Part shown: one piece after another, positions 49,133 through 60,250 of the stretch
How the letters are laid out: the number at the start of each line of letters is the position of its first letter
Numbering within the stretch: position 1 is the stretch's first letter
DNA from: Rebecca billardiae RCC1528
Lineage: Eukaryota; Haptophyta
Direction: 5' to 3'
Length of the DNA: 64,000 bases
Assembly: GCA_965240325.2 (NCBI GenBank)
Contig: OZ251228.1
Location: 2,480,001 to 2,544,000 of the forward strand
Position numbers and translations under genes: made by a program
The notes under the pieces: model-generated
Databases searched by the model: none
What the model saw: only the letters and a program-made list of their open reading frames with translations
Told to the model about the DNA's origin: nothing

Positions 49133-49712
49133 GACCGCGTTCCGCGGTCCTTTTCCGTAGAACGAACGTAGTTCGGGGCCCGCGGTGGCGGTGCACCCTC
49201 CGTCGCAGTCGTCTATTGACAGACCAGTTGCATGCCCGTACAACTAGACTCCAGCGGCGGGCCGCTGCGCCCCGGCGCCGGCGCCGCGGGCGCGGGCCCA
49301 TCGCAGCCGCCGGCGCGGCGCCCGGATTGTGTACAGGCGGATGCGACGAGGCGTGATCGACGAATGAGCGCGACTCCACGTGCACGCCAGGCCACGTGGA
49401 GCTGACAGCCAGGGAACACTGTGCGGGGCCGCGGATTCGTTCGGGCCGCTGCTGCTGACCGCGCTGTCTGTCGACAGTGTCGTCACCGCGCGCCGCGGCA
49501 GCGCCAGGAGTAGTCAGTAGATGATTTGCACTGGTCCGAGTAGGGTTCGACCAGCGCCTGCGCGACGGCCGACAGGCGGGCGCGAGGCGTGATCGACGCA
49601 TGAGCGCAACTCTATCTACGCGGAGCTGACAGCCAGAGGGAGCACTGTGTGTGCCGAGGTGCGAGGGCACCGGTGATCGTTATTTCGCGCGCCGCGCGTG
49701 CACTGCACGGGG

Positions 49713-50228
49713 TCACGGGGTGACACACCTCGGTCGGGCTCGGCACGCGTCGCAGAGGCACGGCCAGCTCTGGGGACGTCGCGCACCACCGTCGCCCGCG
49801 CCGCAGCTCGTCCTCCTAGGTCCGCCCGTCCAGCGCTGCAGACAGACTCGCCGGCGCGGGCCGAGAGTGAGTGCCGCAAAGCGGCTGCCAGCTGTTGGGC
49901 CGGGTGAGGAGGAGGGAGGGAGCTGGCCTGCGGGGCGCGTGGTGAAGTCGGTGATCAGCCGCGCCGCGCTCCCCCTGCCGAGTGCGCCATCGTCCTCCAG
50001 CACGGTGCGGACCTTGCCAAGGATGTTGTAGATCGATCGGCGCGGCACGCAGTACTTCACCGCCGCAGAGCCCACGTCATGCTTGCGCCTCACGACTGAG
50101 ATGGCAGCAGCAATGCTCGAGAGCGTGTTATTGCCCCCTTTCGTCGTCACTGCCCCTGAGTCGCGCAGCATGTTCAACACGCGGAGAGCGCAGTCCTGGT
50201 CTGTGTCGCCCATCGATGTGCGTCGCAA
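49713..50228 (-). CDS. Hypothetical protein with helix-turn-helix-like segment, 171 aa
   Basis: Residues about 35-80 have a predicted helical pattern: SIAAAISVVRRKHDV, then GSAAVKYCVPRRSIYNILGK, like the recognition helix of psq/transposase-type HTH domains. The C-terminal half is low-complexity. It could be the N-terminal DNA-binding part of a decayed transposase, since the surroundings are repeat-rich. No catalytic domain follows. Confidence 0.35.
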   Translation of the reverse strand: MRRTSMGDTDQDCALRVLNMLRDSGAVTTKGGNNTLSSIAAAISVVRRKHDVGSAAVKYCVPRRSIYNILGKVRTVLEDDGALGRGSAARLITDFTTRPAGQLPPSSSPGPTAGSRFAALTLGPRRRVCLQRWTGGPRRTSCGAGDGGARRPQSWPCLCDACRARPRCVTP

Positions 50229-50290
50229 GGCACTCCCTTGGACAGGCTCCGCAGTTGACGACCTCTTTCACCTCGGCACGTGCCTGTTGT

Positions 50291-50605
50291 AGCTCTCTGA
50301 TCAAGAACTAGTGCCTTGCGTGCCGGGTAGCTCTCTGATCAGTAGGTTACGACGCGGTGGGTTCATTCTCCTGATGGCTCATTGATGAATACCATTTGTC
50401 GTCACGAAGCGGTGGATTCGTTCTCCTGATGGCTCCTTGATGAATGTAGCTCTCTGATCAAGAACTAGTGCCTTGCGTGCCGGGTAGCTCTCTGATCAGT
50501 AGGTTACGACGCGGTGGATTCATTCTCCTGATGGCTCATTGATGAGTACCATTTGTCGTCACGAAGCGGTGGATTCGTTCTCCTGATGGCTCCTTGATGA
50601 ATACC
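50291..50605 (+). repeat. Tandem repeat, two copies of about 157 bp
   Basis: Copies start at 50291 and 50448 (AGCTCTCTGATCAAGAACTA). Each copy itself contains a shorter internal duplication (GGTGG[AG]TTC[AG]TTCTCCTGATGG). No gene lies within. Confidence 0.9.
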
Positions 50606-50716
50606 ATTTGTCAGATGGCGACGATCAGGTAACGAGTGGTATGATAAAGAGTCCGGTCACACGCGACCCGCTTCCTCTGCAATCCCAGCTTTCGGCATAC
50701 GCGGGTACGATACATT

Positions 50717-51068
50717 ATGGCCCGCGGTGAAGATAAATACGATGAGAGTCGTTGCGGCGGCGGCCGGCGAGGCCATATTTATTTTACTATGGTCACACAT
50801 GAACGAGAGTCTACCCACAATTACCCTGCCTGGCACACTTGGGCGCGGGTTTCGTTGATTCCTCTGAATACAAAAGAGCCGGGCGCGACCTTTTTCGACG
50901 AGGATGCACCTGTAAGGGAGTCTCAAAATTCGAAACTCGGTCTCCTCCAGCCCTGAAAATCGTCCCCCGTCCCTTTTTTCTTTGACGATCAAAGATCTTT
51001 TTGAAACGTGGTTCGGGCCCGCTGGTGCGGGCTCCACGCTGCGCGCTCCGCCCTGCACCGCGGGCCAT
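50717..51068. mobile_element. 352-bp MITE with 13-bp TIRs
   Basis: Ends ATGGCCCGCGGTG and CACCGCGGGCCAT are perfect complements. The right 140 bp match 478-636. Adjacent sequence gives no certain target duplication. Confidence 0.7.
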
Positions 51069-51228
51069 GATGTCGTAGTCAATACTATGGCATTGACGAC
51101 ACGTTGTGTCTCACTGTCTGTCGCGAAGCGCGTCAGACTCGTCGACGAGTACGACTCTGACTCAGCAGACTGCAGAGTAGTCAGTCAGCAGACGTCTTGA
51201 GTCATCGTTATTTTTTTAAAGCGTTATT

Positions 51229-51480
51229 ATGGCCCGTGGTGCACCGTGCAGGGCGGAGCGCGTACTGTGGCGGTGTCTTTGTGCAGTGTTGGATGGCGTC
51301 AATCACGCCTTAACCAAGTGTGCACGTTAAATCATATAGTAAACTGTAGCGTGGAGCCCCGCCGGGGGCCCTCACTACGTTGTCAAAAAGATCTTTTGAT
51401 CAAAGAAAAGGGGCGGACGACGGGGGACGATTTTGAGGGGTGTTGGAGGCGGGTCGGTGAGTTTTCGCTTTTTCGAGGGG
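51229..51480 (-). repeat. Diverged inverted copy of the same MITE family
   Basis: Begins ATGGCCCGTGGTG and carries the core in the opposite orientation (AAAAAGATCTTTTGATCAAAG). The far end is not defined. 51481-52312 has no convincing gene. Confidence 0.5.
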
Positions 51481-52312
51481 TACACCGTACATTGCTGTCT
51501 ATTATAGTACCCCTTAGGTTTAAGCGTTCGCTTCGCTGGCTACGTGATTGCACGCCCGCTCACGCCGTGACGAGCGCACCATGGCGGCTCTCTCGCTCGT
51601 GGCGCACGGTCGGGGAGCACCCGCGTCTGCGCAGACACACGGCTCGCCCGCAAGTGTGCTGTGTCGCGCACGCGCGCGCTCGCGCGGCCGGCCATCGCGC
51701 ACAGACCTGACTGGTCTCACATGCACCAGCATGGTCGTGCATGCACAGCGCCGCTCCGCGCACGCAATAAATTCGAGCGTGGTGCGCATGCACGTACACT
51801 CTGTGTCCCTGGTCCACACACAGCGTGTGAGCTCGTGCTTTGACCACGTGCAGGCGCGCCACAGACTTTCGCGCAGCTGCCGCGCCGGGCCGTGCCAGCG
51901 GCTCGACAGGCTCAGCTCGTGGGCAGCGCTCGCTCGATTGCATGCTCCTGCCGCGCAGGGTGCCCAGCTTGCTGCGCTCGGTGTGTACTGGCGCGCTCGG
52001 ACGGCACCCCGTGTACGCCTCGGGCCACGCGTGGGAGCCTAGCTCCACGCACGGAGGACTCGCAGGCGCAGGCCGGCGGCTGCCTCACACGGCTTGGTCG
52101 GGAGGCCGCCGCGCGGCTACCGTCGAGCTCGCCGATCGGCTGCACCTACTTTCAGCGCACGCTACCGCCGCCTCGCGCACGACACGGCAAGGCTGAACAC
52201 GTGACTGTGGGCGGGCATCAGCCCCAAGTACGCAGCCATCAGCACCACGGCCTTCACCTTCAGCGCCGACGATAGAGCCGCCGCTTGATTTTATCGCTTA
52301 AACTTGAGGGCC

Positions 52313-53302
52313 ACTATCTCTTTGTTGGCCGCGGGGAAGATACGCTAGCGTATCTTCGATGGCGCCCCGGCGCGCGTGAGCTCTGACGGCGCGTAGGAGG
52401 CGCGCGCGAGGGCGGCCGCGGGCGCGATTGATGCCTGGGACCTCAACGACAACTCACATGACGAGACCTTCTCTTCTGATGCCGATGACGGCCCTCCAGA
52501 GGCGACCGCGCTCGACGACGGTCGTGATTTGGACGACTGCGGCGCTGCGCGGCGTGAGGCGGAGGAAAGCGGCGCGGCGCAGGGCTTCGAGCGGGCTGTG
52601 GCGATGGAGCAACTTATCATCGTCAACGCCATCGCCCCGAGTGCCACCGCGCTGCCGCACGCCACGCCAGTTGCGCCAGTGCAAGCTACGCGCGGCCGCT
52701 GCGGCACGAGCCGGGGGCGTGGCCAGCAGCGCGGTGGCCGCGGTGCCTGAGCAGGGCGTTGCAGGTGCGACCAGCGCGCCGCTGCCACCGCGCGCTCGTC
52801 AACAGTTGATGGAGTCGCGAATGCCGTACGTCCCGCCGACTAGCCCGCCCTGTGTGCTGTCGCCGTGACCCCTCAATGCTGTTGGTCGTCCGACGACGAG
52901 CTGCCGAGCGCGTCGCTGAGCGTGTCGCTCAAAACGTCAGTCGTGGAGCTCTCTGACGTGCGCGGCGCTTGCTGCCCATTAAGTCAATCATGTTGGGCAC
53001 CTCCTGGGGCACCTCTGGCTGAAGTCTTAGCCTCTGAGGTCTCGAACATAGCCGGCGCTAGCGTACTACCGGCACCCTCAAAAGGAAGATACGCTAGCGT
53101 CCTTCGACTTTTGGACGGTTCCGGCGGTCGGACGGTCGCCTGCGGCACCTGACGCCCAAACCCGAGCGGGTCCCAAGGTTTTCGAGGTCGCTGAACGCAT
53201 TTGCCGCTGGGGCCGAGGTCTGAAAACCAAGCGATTGCGGCGTTTTTCGCGATTTTGTGGTCGGAAGGACGCTAGCGTATCTTCGGCCAACAAAGAGATA
53301 GT
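52313..53302. mobile_element. 990-bp TIR element with internal palindromes
   Basis: TIRs of 18 bp (ACTATCTCTTTGTTGGCC at 52313-52330, complement at 53285-53302). Next to the left TIR is a perfect 22-bp palindrome (52336-52357, half-site GAAGATACGCT). Two imperfect versions are at 53084-53105 and 53264-53284, adjacent to the right TIR. Non-autonomous; the interior carries a protein-like fragment described separately. Confidence 0.7.
52394..52750 (+). pseudogene. Protein-like fragment inside the 990-bp element
   Basis: A frame from an in-frame TAG at about 52394 to a stop at 52750 reads as an acidic, well-mixed protein (AIDAWDLNDNSHDETFSSDA) and ends in an RG-rich tail (RGRGQQRGGRGA). It has no Met until late (near VAMEQL). 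It is either a captured 3' exon or a decayed gene. No family recognised. Confidence 0.35.
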
Positions 53303-53821
53303 AGTACCGCAAGACGCGATTGACGAAATAAGCGCGCCCGCGCCATTCCGCCTACGTCGATGGACGGACGTGGGGATCAGATACCCCGGGGGTGAAACAA
53401 GTGAGTATTCCTGTCCCTCTTGTAGCTGAAGTACGAGTTTGCCGAGCGACGTTTGATTGTTTTGGGTCGAAAACAGCCATTAGGCCAGATTTGTTTTAAG
53501 TAAATAGCGCTTGTTAAACTAAGTCACCCGCTTGCCTTGATGGATGAACCGCCTCGTCATATTAAAAGAGATTCTTTTTGATAGCGCTTGATGGATGAAC
53601 CGCCTGTGCAATAATGAACGACGAGATTCTTTGAATGGCGCTTGTTAAAACAAGTTACCCGTCTGCCAGCTAAGCTAGTACCCCCGACTCCCGAGGCGGC
53701 GCCCGCTCGTAACAAGTTAACAACAACCACACATGGGCACGGTCCGAACAAATAATGATCACTTCTAATTGCAAATAGTAGAGAAACAACCAGCGCGACC
53801 CGCCTGCCCACGGGTGTCGCC

Positions 53822-55240
53822 GTGTCGGGTGCGGCCCGGCCCTTGATCAGCCGTGGTCGCCACGCCTCGCTCGCGACGGCTTTGCTCGCTGGCAGCGCCC
53901 ACCGGAACGTCGGGGGCCCGCAGTACGCGCGCGGCAGGGGCGGGGGCCGGCCGGCCGCTGGTCGCATCTCGCCCTCGCGCTCTGCTCTCCCCGAGCGCGC
54001 CTGTCGCCTCGCAGCCCCGCGTCTCGGTCTCGCCCTCGCGCTCCGCTCTCCCCGAGCGCGCCCACGTCCGCGTCGTCTCGCCGCGGGCCGTGGCCAAGGC
54101 ACCGAGCACGCGCGCCGCGCTGCGCTGCAGAGCATGCGCGACAAGATCGCGGCTGGGGCGGCGGGCGACAACCTGCCCGCGGGCGCGTTCGTCGCTCGAG
54201 GAGGAGCGCGCAAGGGCGAGCCGAGTCCGGAGCACGCGAGCTCGTCGCTCGAGGCCAGGACGAGCCGACGCCGCGAGCACGCAGCGGAGATGTCAGATGA
54301 GCCGGACGGCGCCCGGAGCTCGCGCGGCCGAAGGGCGAGCTCGAGCACGCGAGCTCGCTCCTCGACGCCGAGCGAGAGCTCCTCCTCAACTCGGTCGACG
54401 GCGGCGCGGAGGTGCAGCAGCGTGAGGACGAGCAGGAGCAGTGGAAGGCGCGCCGGATGGCGGTCGCGCAGCGGCCCCCGCAGCTGCACGCGAGCGTCGC
54501 GAGCCGACGGCCACCCACGTGGCGCGAGGAGCTGCGCGGGGAATGCGCCGCGCGCATCGACGCGGCGATCACCGGGCTGCAGGCCTCGGGCATCGACGCG
54601 TTGCGCACCCTCGCCTCCAGCTGCGACGAGTCCACCGTCGAGCTGCAGCAGCTGCGCCGCGCAGTGATTGATTGATGGGCGGCGTCACACACTGACTGAC
54701 ACTCACTCACACAGGCCGTGCATGAGCACCGCCGAGCTGGCGAAGCGCGGCGCCGAGCTCGAAGCGCTGCGCGCAGAGGCGCTGGGCGCCGAGCTGGCGA
54801 AGCGAGACGCCGAGCTCGACGCGCTGCGTCGCGCGGCACGGATGCGCTGGGCGCGCGCGCTGCCCTTGTCCACGCCCTGCAGCAGCTCGAGCAGGTGTGG
54901 ACGGCCCTCGAAGCTACCGAGTGGGCGAGCGCGCGCCGCTCAGCCTGCCGCTGGCCGCCGCCGTGACTCGAGGCCGACGCGGCGGAGCAGGCGACGGGCG
55001 AGCACGGCGGCGCGGTGGAGCAGGGCGCACGTGCGCCGGGCGGCGGGCGCGACACGCCACTCGCTTCGTTCCACCCCGAAGCTCCGCTCGATCTGCGCGT
55101 GGCTGCGCAGCGTGGGCGGGCACGGGGCAGCAGTGGCGCGCGCTCTCGCTATGCCGGCCCGAGGAGCGCCGGCTGAGCGACCAGCGGCCCTTCGTCGAGC
55201 GCATGGCGCAGCGCGAGCACCTCATTAGCAGGTGCGCGCG
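53822..55240 (+). pseudogene. Degraded coiled-coil gene in several frames
   Basis: Protein-like pieces lie in different plus-strand frames: DEQEQWKARRMAVAQRPPQL to a stop at 54675, then AELAKRGAELEALRAEALGA (54730-54830) with a direct repeat of itself, then LVHALQQLEQVWTALEATEW (about 54868-54927), then CRPEERRLSDQRPFVERMAQ (about 55150-55210). All are Glu/Leu/Arg-rich and helix-forming. Either several short introns or several frameshifts separate them. 53303-53821 contains AT-richer DNA with a diverged short tandem duplication and no gene; 55241-55672 likewise. Confidence 0.3.
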
Positions 55241-55672
55241 TGCGCGCGCACGCGCCGGCCCGCGCCGCGCGGCGCCTCTCGCCCTGCACGCGCGCCGCCC
55301 CGCTTGGCGCTTCCCCGCGCGGCCCGTCCGCTGGTGTCCCGTGCCACCCTTCACCCTTGGCCGTGCGCGCCCCGATTCACGCAGCCGCGCGAGTCCGAGA
55401 CGCCAGACGGGTCTGACTCTCACTCTCCGAGCGAGAGTGCATGGCTGCCTGTCTGACTGGGCAGACGCCAGACCATGCAGATTGACGAGGGTTCTGACTG
55501 ACACTCGTCAGTAGCCTCATGGTTCATTCTCAACCACTGTCCACTGCGCCGCTGGCCACCAACTGCGTTGCGGTTCTACGGATCAGGACCGCGCGGAAGT
55601 CCGGAACGCGGTCATAATAATTATAATTTCGTGATAGAGAGATCAGCAGCAAATATCGACGCGACACAAGAA

Positions 55673-57895
55673 TTAATCATCATCGTCATCATCAGACGAC
55701 GACAGATCGCATGACATCACAGTCCAATGGTCAGATTCGTCGGTGTAGCCTGTATCACCGTGTGCCGGCATTCGGCAGTCACCCGCGGCCCCAATGCATC
55801 CGCTCTCGAGTCTCCCAAATGGCGGCAGCGGTTGGAGCAGCTGCGGGGAGGCGTCCGAGACAGTGGCGATGCGGCTCGTGCGTTTGTGCTGTCGCTTTGC
55901 GGCGCGTGTGCCCTGGTCGCCGGTGCCATGCTCCAGCCTGCGCTTGCGGACGGCGAGCTGAGTGTTAACCATGCCGGCCAGCTTGTGCGCAGCGCACCGG
56001 CTGGCACGCGAGTCGTCCGGCACGCCGAATGAAGGCCGTGCGGTGCAGCCCGCGTGATCACACTTGCGGCTCTTCACGTCGATCATGCCGGCCATCTTGT
56101 GCGTCGCGCATCGGCTGGCGCGCGCGTCACCCGGCATGCCAAACAAAGGCCCCTTGGTGCAGCCGGCATGATCACACCTGGGGCTCACCACGTTGATCAT
56201 GCCGGCCAGCTTGTGCGTGGCGCACCGGCTGGCGCGCGCGTCGCCCGGCATGCCGAATGAAGGCCCCTTGGTGCAGCCGGTGTGATCACACTTGGGGCTC
56301 ACCACGTTGATCATGCCGGCCAGCTTGTGCGTAGCGCACCGGCTGGCGCGCGCGTCGCCCGGCATGCCGAACGAAGGCCACGTGGTGCAGCCTGTGTGAT
56401 CACACTTGGGGCTCACCACGTTGATCATGCCGGCCAGCTTGTGCGTAGCGCACCGGCTGGCGCGCGCGTCGCCCGGCATGCCGAACAAAGGCCCCTTGGT
56501 GCAGCCTGTGTGATCACACTTGCGGCTCCTCACGTCGACCATGCCGGCCAGCTTGTGCTCAGCGCACCGGCTGGCGTGCGCGTCGCCCGGCATGCCGTAC
56601 GAAGGCTGCTTGGTGCAGCCCGCGTGATCACACTTGCGGCTCCTCACGTTGACCATGCCGGCCAGCTTGTGCTCAGCGCACCGGCTGGCGCGCGCGTCGC
56701 CCAGCATGCCGAAGTAAGGCCGCGTGGTGCAGCCGGTGTGATCACACTTGGGGTTCACCACGTCGACCATGCCGGCCAGCTTGTGCGTGGCGCACCAGCT
56801 GGCGCGCGCATCGCCCGGCATACCGAACGAAGGCTGCGTGGTGCAGCCCGCGTGATCACACTTGGGGTGCTTCACATCGACCATGCCGGCCAGCTTGTGT
56901 GTGGCGCATCGGCTGGCGCGCGCGTCACCCGGCATGCCAAAGTAAGGCACCGTGGTGCAGCCCGCATGATCACACTTGGGGCTCTTCACGTCGACCATGC
57001 CGGCCAGCTTGTGCGTGGCGCACCGGCTGGCGCGCCGCTCGCCCGGCATGCTGAACGTAGGCTGCGTGGTGCAGCCGGTGTGATCACACTTGGGGTTCAC
57101 CACGTTGACCATGCCGGCCAGCTTGTGCGTGGCGCACAGGCTGGCGCGCGCGTCGCCCGGCACGCCAAACACAGGATGCTTGGTGCAGCCCGCGTGATCA
57201 CACTTGGGGTTCCTCACGTCGACCATGCCGGCCAGCTTGTGCGTGGCGCACCAGCTGGCGCGCGCGTCGCCCGGCATGCCGAACGAAGGCTGCGTGGTGC
57301 AGCCCGCGTGATCACACTTGGGGTTCTTCGCGTTGGCCATGCCGGCCAGCTTGTGCGTGGCGCATCGGCTGGCGCGCGCGTCACCCGGCATGCCAAATGA
57401 AGGCACCTTGGTGCAGCCTGTGTGATCACACTTGGGGTGCTTCACATCGACCATGCCAGCCAGCTTGTGCGTCGCGCATCGGCTGGCGCGCCGCTCGCCC
57501 GGCATGCCGAAGTTAGGCACCTTGGTGCAGCCGGTGTGATCACACTTGCGGCTCTTCACGTCGACCATGCCGGCCAGCTTGTGCGTAGCGCACCGGCTGG
57601 CGCGCCGCTCGCCCGGCATGCCGAAGTAAGGCGCCTTGGTGCAGCCGGTGTGGTCACAATTGGGGTGCTTCACATCGACCATGCCGGCCAGCTTGTGTGT
57701 GGCGCATCGGCTGGCGCGCGCGTCGCCCGGCATGCCGAACGAAGGCCCCTTGGTGCAGCCCGCGTGATCACACTTGGGGCTCTTCACGTCGACCATGCCG
57801 GCCAGCTTGTGCGTGGCGCATCGGCTGGCGCGCGCGTCGCCCGGCATGCCGAATGCTGCAGGCGCCTTGGTGCAGTCCGCGTGATCACACTTCAT
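55673..57895 (-). CDS. EsV-1-7 cysteine-repeat protein 2, 740 aa or longer
   Basis: Seventeen tandem 38-residue repeats with C-x4-C-x16-C-x2-H; the first has one extra residue (TKAPAAFGMPG). The tail starts NTQLAVRKRRLEHG, has a basic cluster, and ends in an acidic run of Asp after DLSSSDDD. The Met at 57895 lies inside the conserved linker (LAGM) and is unlikely to be the true start. Upstream, in frame, are TPLGDALAIRCATHKLAGM and then a run of 28 C. Beyond the C run, a different frame is open from a Met at 58301, passing MNTSLARSPNAP. That frame would join the repeats if the tract were 27 or 30 long. Nuclear or secreted fate is not clear. The antisense frame is also open for 372 codons but follows from repeat composition. 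Confidence 0.82.
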   Translation of the reverse strand: MKCDHADCTKAPAAFGMPGDARASRCATHKLAGMVDVKSPKCDHAGCTKGPSFGMPGDARASRCATHKLAGMVDVKHPNCDHTGCTKAPYFGMPGERRASRCATHKLAGMVDVKSRKCDHTGCTKVPNFGMPGERRASRCATHKLAGMVDVKHPKCDHTGCTKVPSFGMPGDARASRCATHKLAGMANAKNPKCDHAGCTTQPSFGMPGDARASWCATHKLAGMVDVRNPKCDHAGCTKHPVFGVPGDARASLCATHKLAGMVNVVNPKCDHTGCTTQPTFSMPGERRASRCATHKLAGMVDVKSPKCDHAGCTTVPYFGMPGDARASRCATHKLAGMVDVKHPKCDHAGCTTQPSFGMPGDARASWCATHKLAGMVDVVNPKCDHTGCTTRPYFGMLGDARASRCAEHKLAGMVNVRSRKCDHAGCTKQPSYGMPGDAHASRCAEHKLAGMVDVRSRKCDHTGCTKGPLFGMPGDARASRCATHKLAGMINVVSPKCDHTGCTTWPSFGMPGDARASRCATHKLAGMINVVSPKCDHTGCTKGPSFGMPGDARASRCATHKLAGMINVVSPRCDHAGCTKGPLFGMPGDARASRCATHKMAGMIDVKSRKCDHAGCTARPSFGVPDDSRASRCAAHKLAGMVNTQLAVRKRRLEHGTGDQGTRAAKRQHKRTSRIATVSDASPQLLQPLPPFGRLESGCIGAAGDCRMPAHGDTGYTDESDHWTVMSCDLSSSDDDDDD

Positions 57896-57957
57896 GCCAG
57901 CCAGCTTGTGCGTGGCGCACCGGATGGCGAGCGCGTCGCCCAGCGGCGTAGTGTGTT

Positions 57958-57985
57958 GGGGGGGGGGGGGGGGGGGGGGGGGGGG
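57958..57985 (-). repeat. Homopolymer of 28 C (G on plus) at the N-terminal junction of EsV-1-7 gene 2
   Basis: The run lies between the upstream open frame (58301 onward, minus) and the repeat-encoding frame. With 28 units the two are out of phase by one base. Confidence 0.9.
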
Positions 57986-58123
57986 CGTTTGGCGACCGTG
58001 CGAGGCTGGTGTTCATGGGCTTCATCCGGTTGCCACATTTAAAGCCTTGACCACCTGCCACATTATTAATTTTAAGGGCCCCGCGACCGGCTACCACATT
58101 AATTAAGGCGACCGGCTGCCACA

Positions 58124-59150
58124 TTAAGGATCCGCGCCAACGCTCGCACGGCCACCGACACGCCACGCGCGGAGCGATGCGCCGATGGTCTTCGGCACGG
58201 TCGCAAACGTCCTGAACCGCGCTGGCCTGTTCAGTCGCCCTTTGCTCGACGTAGTCGTGCACTGGCCGGTGGAGGCAGTGGCGCCGGGCGTCGGGAAGCA
58301 CTTCGAGTTCCTCGGTGAGGCTGGCGAGCCCGCGCCCGACAAGAAGTAGCGCGGCGGCGCGTGCGCGCCGTGCTCGCGGTGACGTACGTGCTGCTCGCGA
58401 AGGGAAAGCAGTTCAAGCAGGGACACCTCGAGCACTCGGCAGATTATCTCGCCTTGCTCGCCGCTGACGGCCAGCGTGCGAAGCGCGCTGCTGGCATACA
58501 TGGCGTTGAGCAGGTCACCGTGCGAGAGTGCTCCGTCAGACCCGTGGCCAAGGCCCTTGTCGATCAGCTGCGCTGAAGGGCGCGCGCAAAAGTGCGTGAT
58601 GGAGGTCAGTTCCAGGCAGGCTCCATGTTGGCTGCAGCGCTGCGTCTGCGCAGCATGCCCCCGCACGCGCGTCTGCACGCGCACGCCTGCGCTCAGCTGC
58701 AACTTGCGCTCGAGCTCAGCCTTGAGCGCGCTCAGCGTGCCCTTCAGCAGCTCGAGTGGTTCCTCCTTGCGCCACGCGTCCGCGTGGCGCCGCGAGTAGT
58801 TGCTTGTTCAGCGGCTGCACCTGCACCGCCGCGCGCTCGACGCTCGCCTCGACCACCTCCGCGCGCACGCGCTCGCCGACGCGCTCCAGGGACTGCTGCG
58901 TAAGCTCGTGCGCACAGTGGAGCGCCGGAGCGACACCTCCGCGCCATCCACCGCGCTTATCGCCTGGCTGGGCGCTATGGAGAGCTACACGCGCGCCGGG
59001 GGCGCGAGCCCGACGACGCATTCGCAGTTCACCTCGCTGTACGACGAACGCCACCTCGAGCGCACGAGCGCATGCGTCTGCAGCGGGAGCACCGACGGCC
59101 GCTCCGGCGGGCTCGCCGCCGACTTTCCCCAGTAGTAACCAGCATATCAA
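58124..59150 (-). pseudogene. Coiled-coil protein gene with one frame break
   Basis: Minus-strand frame from 59150 runs through HELTQQSLERVGERVRAEVV and VQVQPLNK. At about 58805 the sensible frame shifts to NYSRRHADAWRKEEPLELLK and LSALKAELERKLQL, continuing to a stop at 58124. Both parts are amphipathic, so one frameshift (or a sequencing indel) splits a single gene. The C-terminal half includes LSHGDLLNAMYASSALRTLA. No named family. It lies between the two EsV-1-7 genes. Confidence 0.35.
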
Positions 59151-59828
59151 AGTCGTCTTCGGTAGCGCGCGAGGCTCGCTACAATACGGTGATGCTACAC
59201 CACATGGGTTGCGTCACGCGCAGCACCACATGGGCGGCCGGCAGCGGCATACCATCGGCTGAGCTGTTCCTAATTCACTGTTCCTCTGCAGAGAAACGTG
59301 CGCGCGTCGACGAGCACTTGCGCGCTCCGCGGCCTTCGGCACCTTGACATCATTGCGCGTGCGTATGACAGGCGCGGATGGTTGCGCACTTGCGTGTCCG
59401 TCGGCGGCGCTCACGATCCGCGAGCACCGTCCGCCGGGGCCTTGCCATTGTATTGTCGACCTTGGACGGCGCACGGCGCACCGCGGCGCGCTCGCGGCCT
59501 TCGGTCAGGTAGCCCTCGCTGGACATGTGCTGGCCTCTGTTGCTCCGCTGCTCATCGGACCGGGTGCCAATCAGTGGCCCGCAATTGACGACCCGTGCGA
59601 CTGCCCCGCATGCTCGCACACGGGATGATTCAGCCTGGAGCCACCCCGGTCGAGACTTTGGGATGTCAAAGCAGTGGCCGAGCATGCGCTCAAGCGCTCT
59701 CGTCCTCATGCAGCGTGACCTCTACCGTTCTACCGTCTGAGCGTCTGCCGTCACAGGAGTCGGACAAGTCCCCAAAGCTGGGCGCAACCAGTCCCTCGGG
59801 AGTAGCCGCCAGGCCTCCCGCCACCACC

Positions 59829-60250
59829 GCAGCCGCGCCGCCCAGGGTTGTAAGTCCTGGGATTACCCGGGGTGGTCAGGCTGGCGCGCACGCTCGCGGA
59901 ACCTTGGAACCCGTGCTCCCGCGCTGCGTCGCGTGTCACCCGTCGATCGTCGCCCCACCGCCACCTCTTCCCTCCCACCACCACCTCTTCCTCGACATCC
60001 TCGGCCTTCGCCGCAGCACCGACGCCCCCGCGCGCGGCCGCTGTGGCAGCGGGCAATCAGCGTGCGCTGCGCCGCCGCGCCGCCGCGCCGCCCAGAGTTG
60101 TGCAGCGCGGCCTGTGAGTCCTGCGAGCTGCCCTATGTGGTCAGGCTGGTACGCACGCTCGCTAACGCTTCGAACACGCGCTGCATAGCGTGTCGCCCCT
60201 CGATCGCCGCCCCACCGCCGCGTTTTCCTCCACGCACGGCGGCTTGCTCG
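59829..60250 (+). repeat. Diverged tandem duplication upstream of EsV-1-7 gene 3
   Basis: Blocks starting CGCCGCCCAG at about 59836 and 60097 share GTGGTCAGGCTGG, GCACGCTCGC and a long stretch ending CGCCCCACCGCC, with substitutions and small indels. 59151-59828 holds no supported gene. Confidence 0.55.

Noticed and set aside
51560-52048. 162-codon minus frame
   Set aside because: Cys/His/Arg-rich composition typical of random GC-rich sequence; no ordered motif.
56282-57400. 372-codon plus-strand frame opposite EsV-1-7 gene 2, and similar ones opposite genes 1 and 3
   Set aside because: They mirror the 114-bp coding repeat and recur in every unit; the sense frame has the conserved Cys/His pattern of a known family, the antisense does not.
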